This document shows, one piece after another, positions 54,701-62,645 of a DNA stretch of 64,000 nucleotides (the stretch's first letter is position 1; every line of letters begins with the position of its first letter). Source of the stretch: an uncultured Duncaniella sp. (GTDB lineage Bacteria; Bacteroidota; Bacteroidia; Bacteroidales; Muribaculaceae). The stretch lies in NCBI GenBank assembly GCA_910577335.1, contig CAJTMJ010000015.1:17666-81665 (forward strand). Direction: 5' to 3'. The notes beneath the pieces are model-generated. The model saw nothing but the letters and a program-made list of their open reading frames with translations, searched no databases and was not told where the DNA came from. Position numbers and translations under genes: made by a program.

Positions 54701-57700
54701 ACGGTATTATGGAGAGCGTGCTTCAGCAGGTTCATACCGTCGTAGGTGCGATAATAGCCTCTTACGCAGAACTCTTCCCAGATGGTCATGTTCTTGCGGC
54801 TCGCCTCTGCCGAGTATTCATCCATTGAGGAAGAATAGGCTATCTTCACATCAGTGTGGAACAGATACGACATATAAGCTGAGTAGATACCTGTCGGGAT
54901 CCATCGCTCGCCGAAGTTGAAATCAAGCTCATCGAACTCAATACGGCGGGGCCGGGCTTCCTCCAACGCTTTGAGAGAGTCCTTCGACATGGCTATGAAC
55001 GGTTCAACTCCGTCATATCCGGGGAAGCCTTTGATTCGCTCTTCCTCACGGTCAATCCATGCCCTTACATCGTTGGCTTTCGCCACGACATTGCCGGCGA
55101 TGAAGCGGTCTTTAATCTCGTAGTTTTCAACTAATGGATTATAATAGATGTGTCCTTCGAGATTTTGGGTAAGGGTGTCTTCGTCCATATCCACCAGTCC
55201 TGACATATATTCGAGATTGACCTCGCCGTATTTGTTGAGCGATGCGGACAAAGCTTCCATCGGAGTATCGACACTTGTCACTTCATCGAGAGCGAATGAA
55301 ACAGGATGATCGAAAATATCAGCCTTGACAAACTGACCGTTCTCGCCGCGCTCCAGCGCCAATGCGTCACGCCCGTTGGCGTCCATCAAGATAAATTTCA
55401 CATTCTGTTTTTCATTAAGGTTGCCGTACTTCTCCACGAACTCATCATAATACTGATTGAGGTGTTCGCGCAGATGTTCCGATGGCTCATGCGTCTCCGC
55501 CTCATAGTTGTAGAGCTGCTGGTATGTCTCCGACAGGGTGACATACAGCATGGCTCGCTTCGCCTGTTCCGGTTTGAGGGACAACGGATTGAACGTTGCG
55601 CCGTTCTTGCGGACTTCAGAAAGGAATCCGACCATGTCGTCCTGAACGACCATACTGCCGTTGTGGTGGAAGAACTGAATATCCTCCGAGAAAGGACGGG
55701 GAGACATATCGACCGTGACTGGCTCCGGCTTTTGTGCAGCCATTCTTGGCTGTCTGCCGGGAACGAAGTCGCCTTCGGTCTTTTCGATGACTGTACCACC
55801 TTCTTGGATAGTCTCGCCATTTGCGGCGGCTTGTTTGGCGGCTTCTTCCGCCTCACGCTCCAAACGCATTTCTTCGAGCTGGCGATGGGCAATCGACATC
55901 ATTGTCTCATAAAAACCGTTGATTGGCGGATTATCCTCCCAATTCAGAGAGCCATAAAACTCCAGTTCCTTTTCACTGAGCGGACGGAATTTCTTGATGG
56001 GTATATCCTTAACCTCAACACTCGGCTTCGGCTTTGGAGCATCCTCCGCAGGTTTGGGCTGACGGCGAGGCTTGCCGATAGGTTCCAACTCTCCGAAAAG
56101 ATTGTAGGCAAACAGGCGAGGGTCGGGATTATCTGTATAATCGGGACTGCCGTCGGTCTCTATCTCTTTGGCGGGTTCTGCTTTCGGAGGTTCTGATTTT
56201 GGTTCCGGCTTAGTCTCGACCTTGGGGGGCTGATTTGGGGTAACCGTTTCTACCACCTTCTGCTTCGGTGTCTTTTTCAGCTTGGGGTCTTCCAATTGCT
56301 CACATATTGCCACACGTTTACCGGCCCGCACAAGTTTGGGCAAGTAGGTGTCGAGGGCATGGTGAGGAAAGCCAGCCAATTCTATTCGGCTGTCAATACC
56401 GGTCTGGCGACGGGTCAGGGTTATACCCAAAATTTCCGAGGCTGTGACGGCATCCTTGCCGAATATCTCATAGAAGTCGCCTACTCTGAAAAGCAGTACA
56501 GCATCGGGATGTTTCTTTTTCATCTCCTGATACTGTTGCATCAGCGGCGTATTCGTAAGGCCCGACTTCTTTTCAACCTTTGGCGTTTCTGCCTTTGCCT
56601 CCTGCTTGGGAGTAGGTGTAGGCGTAGGAGTTGGTGTTGGTGTAACAGGGTCCGGCGTAGGCGGCTTGATACCGTTGGCGTTATACAATTCCATATTCAG
56701 GCGCAGGTGCAGCGTCTCATCGAGTGCCCTGCGCAAGTCTTCGGCAATGCCATCGACACCTCCGTCATGGTGGTACACGATAGCAGGTTTGCCGTACTGG
56801 TCAGTGCCAACCTTTGCATCGGTGCATATCACATTTTGCGGAAAAGCCTGAAAGAATTTGTTGCCCGGCACTTTTGTACCCCGGTCAACAACCGACTGGA
56901 TGAAAAACTCTTCATCAGCCGACAAGGACTTCTTTCCGGTGTGCTTCTGCATGATGATAAGGTCTGAGCCAACATCAGTCCCGGCATTGTCAGAGAAAGT
57001 GTTGTTGGGCAGACGTAATGCCGCCACAAGGTCAGCCTGCTTCACAAGCTCCATGCGGATAAAGGGACTGGCAGCGTTCATCACACCCTGCGATGTAATA
57101 AAGGCAATCAGACCGCCCTCTCTCACTTGGTCGAGACCTTTGAGAAAGAAGTAATTGTGCAATGACTTGGAAGCCTGACGGTAGCCAATCTCCTTGCTCA
57201 CGGCATAAGCCGGATCCGCAACCGCGAAGTCGCCGAAAGGGACATTGGATGCGGCTAAATCGAAGTATCCATTGAAGTCGCGTTCAATCTTCTCAAAACC
57301 TTCTATGCGGGTCAGTATTGACGGGTGCAACGCAGACAATATTTTGCCAGTGAGCAAATCCTTTTCGTATGCCAGTACCTCGGCTCCGGGATACCTGTCA
57401 TTCCGCAGGAATGAATCTATGAAAGCACCCTGTCCGGCAGAGGGTTCAAGAAAACTCTTTATCTCGACACCCTGAAATTTCAGCGCGTCAGATATAGCAT
57501 CAACAATATGGTTGTCGGTATAGAAGGCGGTCAGCGTTGACGCTTTGAGCGACTCCATATAGCGGTTAAACTCCTTGTCGTCATGCGAATAATCGTGAAT
57601 CAGGCGACGCAGCTCAACCGTCGGTGCAAACAGTTCAATATCCGATTTACTCCACTTGGCGGCATCCGCCAGTTCATTGGCATCATTGAGGATACACTTC

Positions 57701-57840
57701 AAGCCTCCAAACCCGGCATACTTGCGCAGCACCGCAATTTCCTCAGCAGTCTGCGCCCCGCGCCCCTTGACACCGAGGCTAAACGCCATACGTATAGCCT
57801 CGATGTTATCGCGCATTGTTTGTAGTCTATTGTAAGCCAT
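51703..57840 (-). CDS. Giant DNA methylase-helicase with embedded MutS domain I
   Basis: 2045 residues. A methyltransferase-like part has motif I FLEPSAGQGAF (about 130-140) and NVPF (199-202). A proline-threonine linker (about 392-412) leads to a MutS mismatch-recognition domain at about 430-520, including GDFYEIF (454-460) and AICEQLEDPK. After low-complexity Glu/Ala/Pro linkers, a superfamily 2 helicase follows with Walker A (EVGTGKT, near 1163), DESH (near 1332) and QRDGRAIRAG (near 1665), then coiled coil. Such proteins are hallmarks of Bacteroidales conjugative elements and may protect or process transfer DNA. Overlaps DUF1896 by 14 bases. Confidence 0.85.
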   Translation of the reverse strand: MAYNRLQTMRDNIEAIRMAFSLGVKGRGAQTAEEIAVLRKYAGFGGLKCILNDANELADAAKWSKSDIELFAPTVELRRLIHDYSHDDKEFNRYMESLKASTLTAFYTDNHIVDAISDALKFQGVEIKSFLEPSAGQGAFIDSFLRNDRYPGAEVLAYEKDLLTGKILSALHPSILTRIEGFEKIERDFNGYFDLAASNVPFGDFAVADPAYAVSKEIGYRQASKSLHNYFFLKGLDQVREGGLIAFITSQGVMNAASPFIRMELVKQADLVAALRLPNNTFSDNAGTDVGSDLIIMQKHTGKKSLSADEEFFIQSVVDRGTKVPGNKFFQAFPQNVICTDAKVGTDQYGKPAIVYHHDGGVDGIAEDLRRALDETLHLRLNMELYNANGIKPPTPDPVTPTPTPTPTPTPKQEAKAETPKVEKKSGLTNTPLMQQYQEMKKKHPDAVLLFRVGDFYEIFGKDAVTASEILGITLTRRQTGIDSRIELAGFPHHALDTYLPKLVRAGKRVAICEQLEDPKLKKTPKQKVVETVTPNQPPKVETKPEPKSEPPKAEPAKEIETDGSPDYTDNPDPRLFAYNLFGELEPIGKPRRQPKPAEDAPKPKPSVEVKDIPIKKFRPLSEKELEFYGSLNWEDNPPINGFYETMMSIAHRQLEEMRLEREAEEAAKQAAANGETIQEGGTVIEKTEGDFVPGRQPRMAAQKPEPVTVDMSPRPFSEDIQFFHHNGSMVVQDDMVGFLSEVRKNGATFNPLSLKPEQAKRAMLYVTLSETYQQLYNYEAETHEPSEHLREHLNQYYDEFVEKYGNLNEKQNVKFILMDANGRDALALERGENGQFVKADIFDHPVSFALDEVTSVDTPMEALSASLNKYGEVNLEYMSGLVDMDEDTLTQNLEGHIYYNPLVENYEIKDRFIAGNVVAKANDVRAWIDREEERIKGFPGYDGVEPFIAMSKDSLKALEEARPRRIEFDELDFNFGERWIPTGIYSAYMSYLFHTDVKIAYSSSMDEYSAEASRKNMTIWEEFCVRGYYRTYDGMNLLKHALHNTVPDIKKSAGKDDNGNDIKVPDNEAIQLANTKIDEIRNGFSEWLEAQSPEFKEKLVDLYNDKFNCFVRPQYDGSHQTFPDLNMKLLGDRYGIHSIYQSQMDCIWMLKQNGGGICDHEVGTGKTLIMCIAAHEMKRLGLAHKPMIIGLKANVAEIAMTYQSAYPNARILFADEKSFKADNRVAFFNQIKNNDYDCVIMSHDQFGKIPQSPEMQQQILQAELDTVEENLEVLKQQGHDVSRGMLKGLIKRKENLTAKIATIQYQMDQNRDNVVDFKQMGIDHIFVDESHQFKNLMFNTRHDRVAGLGNSEGSQRALNLLYAIRTIQERTGKDLGATFLSGTTISNSLTELYLLFKYLRPNELERQDIRCFDAWAAIFAKKTTDFEFNVTNHIVAKERFRFFIKVPELAAFYNEITDYRTAEDVGVDRPMKNEILHNIPPTPAQEAFIEKLMKFAESGDATILGRAPLSETEEKAKMLIATDYARKMALDMRMIDPNAEDDPNNKASHCAKMIAEYYRKYDAQRGTQFVFSDLGTYKPGEWNVYSEIKRKLIEDYGIPAHEIRFIQECKSERSRKAVIEAMNSGDVRVLFGSTSMLGTGVNAQQRAVAIHHLDTPWRPSDLTQRDGRAIRAGNEIAKLYADNKVDVIIYAVEKSLDSYKFNLLHCKATFIDQLKSGALGARTIDEGAMDEKNGMNFSEYMAILSGNTDLLEKAKLEKRIAALESERKAHNKGISDSKFRLQTISHDIANNEAAISRMKEDAARYAAVVQRDKDGNPVNNLTIDTCNLRDEQNMGVHLQGLALKTDTHGQYKRIGEVYGFPISIISERNLVDGKETVQNRFVVEGNYKYKYNNGFIAMSDTHAACMNFVNALEKIPGIIAQYEERTAKLKADVPQLEAIVAKQWGKEEELKGLKSDLAALDRKITAALAPKKEEDDGVENKQHPDTQRVEIRDNQSQATGPKETMVAEPVTPDYRQREPLGSRIIIGGCGATPPGGFRAAGPKL

Positions 57841-58285
57841 AGGATTCGTAATACTCTGTTATGCGACCGATGATGGAGTCGCGGTTAATATCTATGTCAG
57901 CGGTAGAAATGCCATAGGTTAGAAATTCACAGTTCTCAAAGAGGTCAGGAACATCGGCAAGGATACGATTGACCCAGTAATTGACTGCTTCTTCTTCAAA
58001 GAGGTCAACGGTATCGCCAAAGTATGTCTTCAAGATGCCTTCAACTACCTCATACTCTGATTCTCCTATATTTTCAAAGAGAACCTGATTGGAAATTTCA
58101 GCAGCCTGAATAACTGTGTGACCACTTCTGATTGCCTCACTCCATGCGTCATAGGCTCTGTCAGCCTGCAATTCGATTTCTTGGTAATCCGGAACTGCGA
58201 TAAACTTGTGTGCCTCCATATAGTTGAGGACAGTGGCGACGTATTTATCCAGTGATGGATACGCCGGTATATTGGGGGCTTTCAT
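57827..58285 (-). CDS. DUF1896 family protein
   Basis: 152 residues, acidic. The family pattern is visible in YVATVLNYMEAHKF near the start and ESEYEVVEGILKTYFGDTVDLFEEEAVNYW in the middle (two parts). Carried next to the methylase-helicase in many Bacteroidales elements; function unknown. The end overlaps the helicase start by 14 bases, and a strong hairpin separates it from the topoisomerase homolog. Confidence 0.75.
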   Translation of the reverse strand: MKAPNIPAYPSLDKYVATVLNYMEAHKFIAVPDYQEIELQADRAYDAWSEAIRSGHTVIQAAEISNQVLFENIGESEYEVVEGILKTYFGDTVDLFEEEAVNYWVNRILADVPDLFENCEFLTYGISTADIDINRDSIIGRITEYYESYGLQ

Positions 58286-58304
58286 ATATTGTCAGCTTTT
58301 TATT

Positions 58305-58343
58305 GTATGGTAAAGGCTCCCTTTTGAGGAGCCCTTGCCATAC
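58305..58343 (-). terminator. Hairpin between topoisomerase homolog and DUF1896 genes
   Basis: A 16-bp stem (GTATGGTAAAGGCTCC, with two G-T pairs) and a 7-base loop. No T-run after it on the minus strand, so it may be a processing or attenuation site rather than a true end. Confidence 0.6.
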
Positions 58344-58360
58344 TTTGAGTTAGTAATGGG

Positions 58361-60367
58361 TTAATGTTTCTGCACATTGATGACAAGAGGGCTGAAATCG
58401 TCATCAAGGACTACGCGACCGACGTAGGACTTACCGTCCTCGTCAATGAATCCCCGGATGGGAGACGTATGTCCGTCCACTATGAGGTTGCGGATCTCTC
58501 TGCTGTTGATGGTCACACCTTCAATCTGACGATAGATTGAGTGACCACACTCGGGGTTGGTGCATTTGGCTATCTTGCCGAAAATGCGGAAGATGCCTTT
58601 GCCGCATTTTGGGCACTTTATGTCCGTCTCAGTCGGCTTGAAGAGCTTGGCGGAGGATAACGCCTGTGATGTGACACCAGTCACATACGATTCGATGATG
58701 GCGTTGAACTTCTCTTCCGTCACGGAACCTTTTACTGTTTCATTGACCAGTCTGTCAAGTGTTTTAAGAACATCCGGATCCGAGATAGCCATATCCTTGA
58801 TTATGTAATTCAGAGCCTTACCGCTCTCCGTCAGAGAGTATTCTCCCATTCTGTTGCGGTGGAGATAGCCTTTCGACTGGAGAAACATTATGTCCTTGAC
58901 CACTCCGTCCCGAAAATCGGGAAGATGGACTCTATGACAGTCGCGTATCAGTTCCGCGTCCTTATAAGGTTTGGGGGGTGATGTAGTCTTTGTCACCGAA
59001 CCTACAGATTCCACGTGGACGGTCTGGCTTGCCTCCAGATTTGGAGCGTCAGTTCCGACATACTCTTCCGACTTACGGAGAGACTTATAACCCAGACGGA
59101 TTACTTCTTTGTAAGTGTTGAAGAACGTCTGACCTGCACACTCCACCTCAACAGTAGTTTTGCGGTAGCGGAAGCTGCGTGAGAAGGTTGACATCATCCT
59201 CCGCCCGATAAGGAAGATTATCTTTGTCTCTTCTTGTGTGAGACCGACGAAAGGATAAGCGGTCAGGACTATCCCGTGGTCGGCGCTGTATTCATCCTTA
59301 CCACTTCTGGTAAAGACCGGACGATAGCCGTCGTCGATGAATGTCTTGAAACAGGGAGCCTCCGCCATGCGGGGATAGACATTCTTTTTGAAGTCATCGT
59401 AATCCCGTCGGCTGATTCCGGCTTGAGAGTTTCCGGGAAACGAGATACGTTTCTTTTCGTAGAGACCTCTTGCGAGTTTGTAGGTCTGAACCGGATCCAT
59501 GCCGAAAACTCTTGCTGCCTCCTCCTGAAGAGAGATGATGTTGTGGAGCTTGGGACTTGCCTCATCGATAGTTTCCACTTCGTATTTGGAAACTATAGCC
59601 TTTGCCCCGGCTTTCAGTTTGTCCGTGAGGTCGTTTGGAAGGACGCTCCACATATTCTCACATCTGAACGAGAACAGGTTACCGTCATTGTCCTTGATTG
59701 TGATGGTCGGCACATGATAGGATTGCGGAGTAAACTCCTTTATATCCTTTTCACGACGTGCCACCATCGAAAGAAGCGGCATCGCAGTTCTGGTGACAGG
59801 ATACGTATTCATACCCGTGGCGAAAGCGAAGGCCCGCGACACGTTGACGTTGGTGAGCCAGTCCAACCGGTCTTTGAGAGACGCAATTCTTACAGACTCG
59901 TCATAGCCCTTGTCATGGCTCGGATAGTAGAGCCGACTCTTGATGGTGTCGCTCATGAGGTCGTTGAGAATTACTCTCGTGACCTTACCCTCGAATTTGA
60001 GGTATTGAAGGAGGTAGCTGCTCATGAGCATACCCTGCATGGTAGGATCTGTTGCGATGATGACCTGCTTGCTCTTGGCAAGAAGATTTTTGAGAACCGA
60101 CAACTGTGGGTCCGACGTGTTTCTGGACTCAGAGTGAGATGAAGGAGCAGGGGCCAGTGCGTATTCTTTCGGAAGCATGGGGAAGGAAGAGTCATGAAAC
60201 CAGTAGCCGGTGTTGCCACGGGGAGTGTTGATCTCCACCATGTGGCCGTAGGTCCATGTGATGAAATATTTGTCGTTAGCGAAGTAGCCGTTCATCTCGA
60301 TGTCGGCCTGAAGAACGAATGAGATGTTGCGAGCGATGCGGTGGGACTGTGCGATTATAGTAATCAT
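58361..60367 (-). CDS. Type IA topoisomerase homolog lacking the catalytic tyrosine
   Basis: 668 residues with the fold order of topoisomerase III: Toprim part, SLKDRLDWL and RTAMPLLSMVARREKDI, then the active-site segment, DHGIVLTAYP and a C-terminal zinc ribbon (CPKCGKG, CTNPECG, 584-607). Key residues are changed. The Toprim Glu in AEKPS is Gln (AQSHR). The acidic DxDREGE is DPTMQG. The tyrosine segment TYPRT reads SFPGN, with Phe310 at the nucleophile and Gly for Arg. Checked in the DNA: TTT at 59438-59440 on the minus strand. Strand cutting looks impossible; a DNA-binding or scaffold role is likely (inference). Confidence 0.85.
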   Translation of the reverse strand: MITIIAQSHRIARNISFVLQADIEMNGYFANDKYFITWTYGHMVEINTPRGNTGYWFHDSSFPMLPKEYALAPAPSSHSESRNTSDPQLSVLKNLLAKSKQVIIATDPTMQGMLMSSYLLQYLKFEGKVTRVILNDLMSDTIKSRLYYPSHDKGYDESVRIASLKDRLDWLTNVNVSRAFAFATGMNTYPVTRTAMPLLSMVARREKDIKEFTPQSYHVPTITIKDNDGNLFSFRCENMWSVLPNDLTDKLKAGAKAIVSKYEVETIDEASPKLHNIISLQEEAARVFGMDPVQTYKLARGLYEKKRISFPGNSQAGISRRDYDDFKKNVYPRMAEAPCFKTFIDDGYRPVFTRSGKDEYSADHGIVLTAYPFVGLTQEETKIIFLIGRRMMSTFSRSFRYRKTTVEVECAGQTFFNTYKEVIRLGYKSLRKSEEYVGTDAPNLEASQTVHVESVGSVTKTTSPPKPYKDAELIRDCHRVHLPDFRDGVVKDIMFLQSKGYLHRNRMGEYSLTESGKALNYIIKDMAISDPDVLKTLDRLVNETVKGSVTEEKFNAIIESYVTGVTSQALSSAKLFKPTETDIKCPKCGKGIFRIFGKIAKCTNPECGHSIYRQIEGVTINSREIRNLIVDGHTSPIRGFIDEDGKSYVGRVVLDDDFSPLVINVQKH

Positions 60368-60398
60368 TGTTTTTAATTTTTTAGTTGCGATTTTTTAA

Positions 60399-60432
60399 GA
60401 GTGTCGGCAGCCGACATTGACTGCCGACACTC
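60399..60432 (-). terminator. Hairpin between DUF3945 and topoisomerase homolog genes
   Basis: GAGTGTCGGCAG pairs perfectly with CTGCCGACACTC around a 10-base loop; no T-run follows on the minus strand. Confidence 0.65.
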
Positions 60433-60445
60433 GTTTGGAGATTTT

Positions 60446-61945
60446 TTAGATTTTAGGGCCTTTAGGCTTCCGTTGCTGCTTCTGCTGGTCATCGTCTTTG
60501 GGCGCGACCTGACCCTTTGAAAGTGGCTCGGTGATATTTTTCGTTGCCTCGTTGGTCTTGCCGTCATTGTTGACGGCCATCTGGGTCTTGCTTTCATCAG
60601 CGGGAGTAACCGTCTGAGCCAAATCGGGGTCGCTCTTGTATGGAATGGGACGACCTTTCTCCGGATTGAATTTCACATAGACGGTTGCTTTCTGCCCCTT
60701 GTCATCTGTGACTTCGGCTTTTACGGATTTGCCGGCGGCATAGTCGGATTTCTGCTCCTCCGTGAAATGGTAGTCCTTCCACTTGCCAATAGGCTTGATT
60801 TCTCCATTGGGAAGAAGCCAGTTTCCTTTCTTATCAGCCTGTTCCTGCGATACCTTTTCAGAACTATGTTCCTGTTGCACGGCCTTATCTTCAGACTGTT
60901 CCTTTTTCTCAATCTCAATGAGACGATTGGAGCGAGGAACAAACTCGATATTCTGGTTGGCGGCGCTGCATTGCAGGACAACCGGATAGGTATTGCCATT
61001 CTTGTCCGTGTAATCCTTCAGCAGTTGCTTTCCGGATTTAAGGATACCGATGTCTTTCGGAGTAAACTCCGTGTTCCCGATTTTGGGAGGGACATAGATG
61101 CTGTTGACGTGTACCGACACCAGCTCCTTAGTGTCACGGTCGATGCTCACAAATGAGGGGACCTTGTTGCCGTTGGCATCAGTCAGCTCCACCACTCTAC
61201 CGAGATTTCCGGTCTTTTCAAGCATCTCCCGGTCATACTTGGAGAACTTGACACCTTTGAACTCTTCGGAAAGTTTCGGCTCAGTGGTGATGAAATGAGG
61301 GCGAAGTGAAACTGTGCCGTCAGGGTTAGACCTGAAAGAAAGTCTTGCCTTCAACTCGAAAGACTCACCGAACATTGTCGGATTAAGAGTGACGAGCTTA
61401 GACTTCTTGTTGTTGAGCATATTGCTCACATCGCTGTCGGAAAGAAGACTCCGGTCGAGTCCCCATTTGGCTTTGAGGTCATCCCAGTTTACCTTGCTTC
61501 CGTCGATGGGTTCAGGTTTCTGGTATTTGACAGCCTCCGTTTCTTTCGCAGGCTCTTCATGAGCGACCTCTTGTGTAGAGGATTCCTCCTTGACTTCGGT
61601 TTGCTGTGTCTGAGGCACATCAACTTTGAAGTCTTTAAGAATCTCGGCATTCTTCTCCGGCTCCTGAATGAAGTCGGCCATTGCATGTCCGACACTTTCA
61701 TATCGGTCTGCCGGCACTTTGAAGAAACCGAAGGTCGAGGGACTGTTGACCTGCCGAATGAAATTCGACAGGAATGCTTCGATGGGATTCTGACCTTTTG
61801 AGAATTTGATAAGGTCAGATATTTTTGACGACTTTACGTCTGTAAGTTTCGGTGTACCGTCATCATTGACTCCGGTCACCGCGCCTACCTGCCCGGTTTC
61901 ATTATTGCGGGCTATCAGCACTTCTTCTTGAGGTGTGGGTTCCAT
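60446..61945 (-). CDS. DUF3945 domain protein
   Basis: 499 residues. A start like DUF4099/DUF3945 (ARNNETGQVGAVTGVNDDG), a PFGFFKVPADRYESVGHAMADF region, a linker rich in Glu and Lys, and two related units around FKVDVPQTQQTEV and the C-terminal half with LLPNGEIKPIGKWKDYHFTEEQ. These proteins are spread by Bacteroidales conjugative elements; the name reflects an unknown function. It ends PKGPKI and is followed by a hairpin. Confidence 0.75.
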   Translation of the reverse strand: MEPTPQEEVLIARNNETGQVGAVTGVNDDGTPKLTDVKSSKISDLIKFSKGQNPIEAFLSNFIRQVNSPSTFGFFKVPADRYESVGHAMADFIQEPEKNAEILKDFKVDVPQTQQTEVKEESSTQEVAHEEPAKETEAVKYQKPEPIDGSKVNWDDLKAKWGLDRSLLSDSDVSNMLNNKKSKLVTLNPTMFGESFELKARLSFRSNPDGTVSLRPHFITTEPKLSEEFKGVKFSKYDREMLEKTGNLGRVVELTDANGNKVPSFVSIDRDTKELVSVHVNSIYVPPKIGNTEFTPKDIGILKSGKQLLKDYTDKNGNTYPVVLQCSAANQNIEFVPRSNRLIEIEKKEQSEDKAVQQEHSSEKVSQEQADKKGNWLLPNGEIKPIGKWKDYHFTEEQKSDYAAGKSVKAEVTDDKGQKATVYVKFNPEKGRPIPYKSDPDLAQTVTPADESKTQMAVNNDGKTNEATKNITEPLSKGQVAPKDDDQQKQQRKPKGPKI

Positions 61946-61975
61946 TGTTTTGGGTAAGGGTAAAATTTTTGATTA

Positions 61976-62006
61976 TTCCGATAGAACTATTCATCCACTA
62001 TCGGAA
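61976..62006 (-). terminator. Hairpin over the stop of the HTH gene
   Basis: TTCCGATAG pairs with CTATCGGAA around a 13-base loop that covers the stop codon region of the gene ending at 61987. Confidence 0.6.
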
Positions 62007-62391
62007 AGATTTTGTAATTGCGACGGGAGGCATAAACCTCTATGAATCGGATGATGTCGCTTCCCGGATACCGGACACTTTTTCCAATCAGTATATAGCC
62101 TATCAATTTCGATGAGCGCCACTTTTGAGCAGTGATTTTAGCGACATTGAAAATCCGGCAGAACTGGCTATTGTCATATAGTTTATGCGGGATTATCCAG
62201 CTGGTGTCTATGACTCCGTCATCTTCGGATTGTATCATGGATTCCCGCACAGGAGGATTCCGGGCTCTTTGCAAATCTATGAGAATGCCAAGCTTCTCAG
62301 AGATTTCCAAGAGCAGTGCCTTTGTGTCGCTGTCGTTATTTCCGACTTCTGCGACATCGGCAAGTTTCCGGGTTAATTTTTCGTTTTGCAT
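61987..62391 (-). CDS. HTH_17-type DNA-binding protein
   Basis: 134 residues from the ATG at 62391; a GTG at 62469 would add 26 residues of unlikely sequence. A coiled N-terminus (LLLEISEKLGILIDLQRARNPP) precedes an excisionase/MerR-like unit, NSQFCRIFNVAKITAQKWRS, then KLIGYILIGKSVRYPGSDI, the wing and recognition end. Upstream member of the DUF3945 operon. It could be a relaxosome accessory factor or a regulator (inference). Confidence 0.68.
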   Translation of the reverse strand: MQNEKLTRKLADVAEVGNNDSDTKALLLEISEKLGILIDLQRARNPPVRESMIQSEDDGVIDTSWIIPHKLYDNSQFCRIFNVAKITAQKWRSSKLIGYILIGKSVRYPGSDIIRFIEVYASRRNYKIFPIVDE

Positions 62392-62537
62392 TTTACTTTT
62401 CGTTTGAATTTCTGATGCAAAATTGGCGATTGTCAGACCCCTGTATTGTATGGTATATATGTACCCCACAATGGCTTTAACATTTTACCCAAATTCGGTA
62501 GAGTGTGTAATTCACAGTATTCAAGAAGGATAAAAAG

Positions 62538-62581
62538 AGGTGCCATGAAAGAAAAAAATCACATTTTTCTTCATGGCACCT
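62538..62581 (-). terminator. Terminator after traG
   Basis: AGGTGCCATGAA and TTCATGGCACCT arms form a stem of about 19 bp around ATCACA with A/T-rich inner arms; it works in both directions. Confidence 0.75.
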
Positions 62582-62645
62582 CCACTGTATATAGTTCAAA
62601 AGCAACTATCTGATTTTCAATAGCCTCAAATGTTAAAAAAAAGTT

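Noticed and set aside
56281..56553. A genuine mutS gene or fragment
   Set aside because: It has only domain I, in frame within a larger protein, without clamp or ATPase parts.
59234..60142. Long rightward open frame opposite the topoisomerase homolog
   Set aside because: It lacks a promoter box and family motifs, and lies entirely inside a convincing gene on the other strand. The same reasoning applied to the open frames opposite the methylase-helicase (51877-52608, 55306-56196) and the efflux adaptor (34908-35624).
58361..60367. Calling this topB
   Set aside because: The nucleophile Tyr and key Toprim acids are absent, so a functional gene symbol would mislead.
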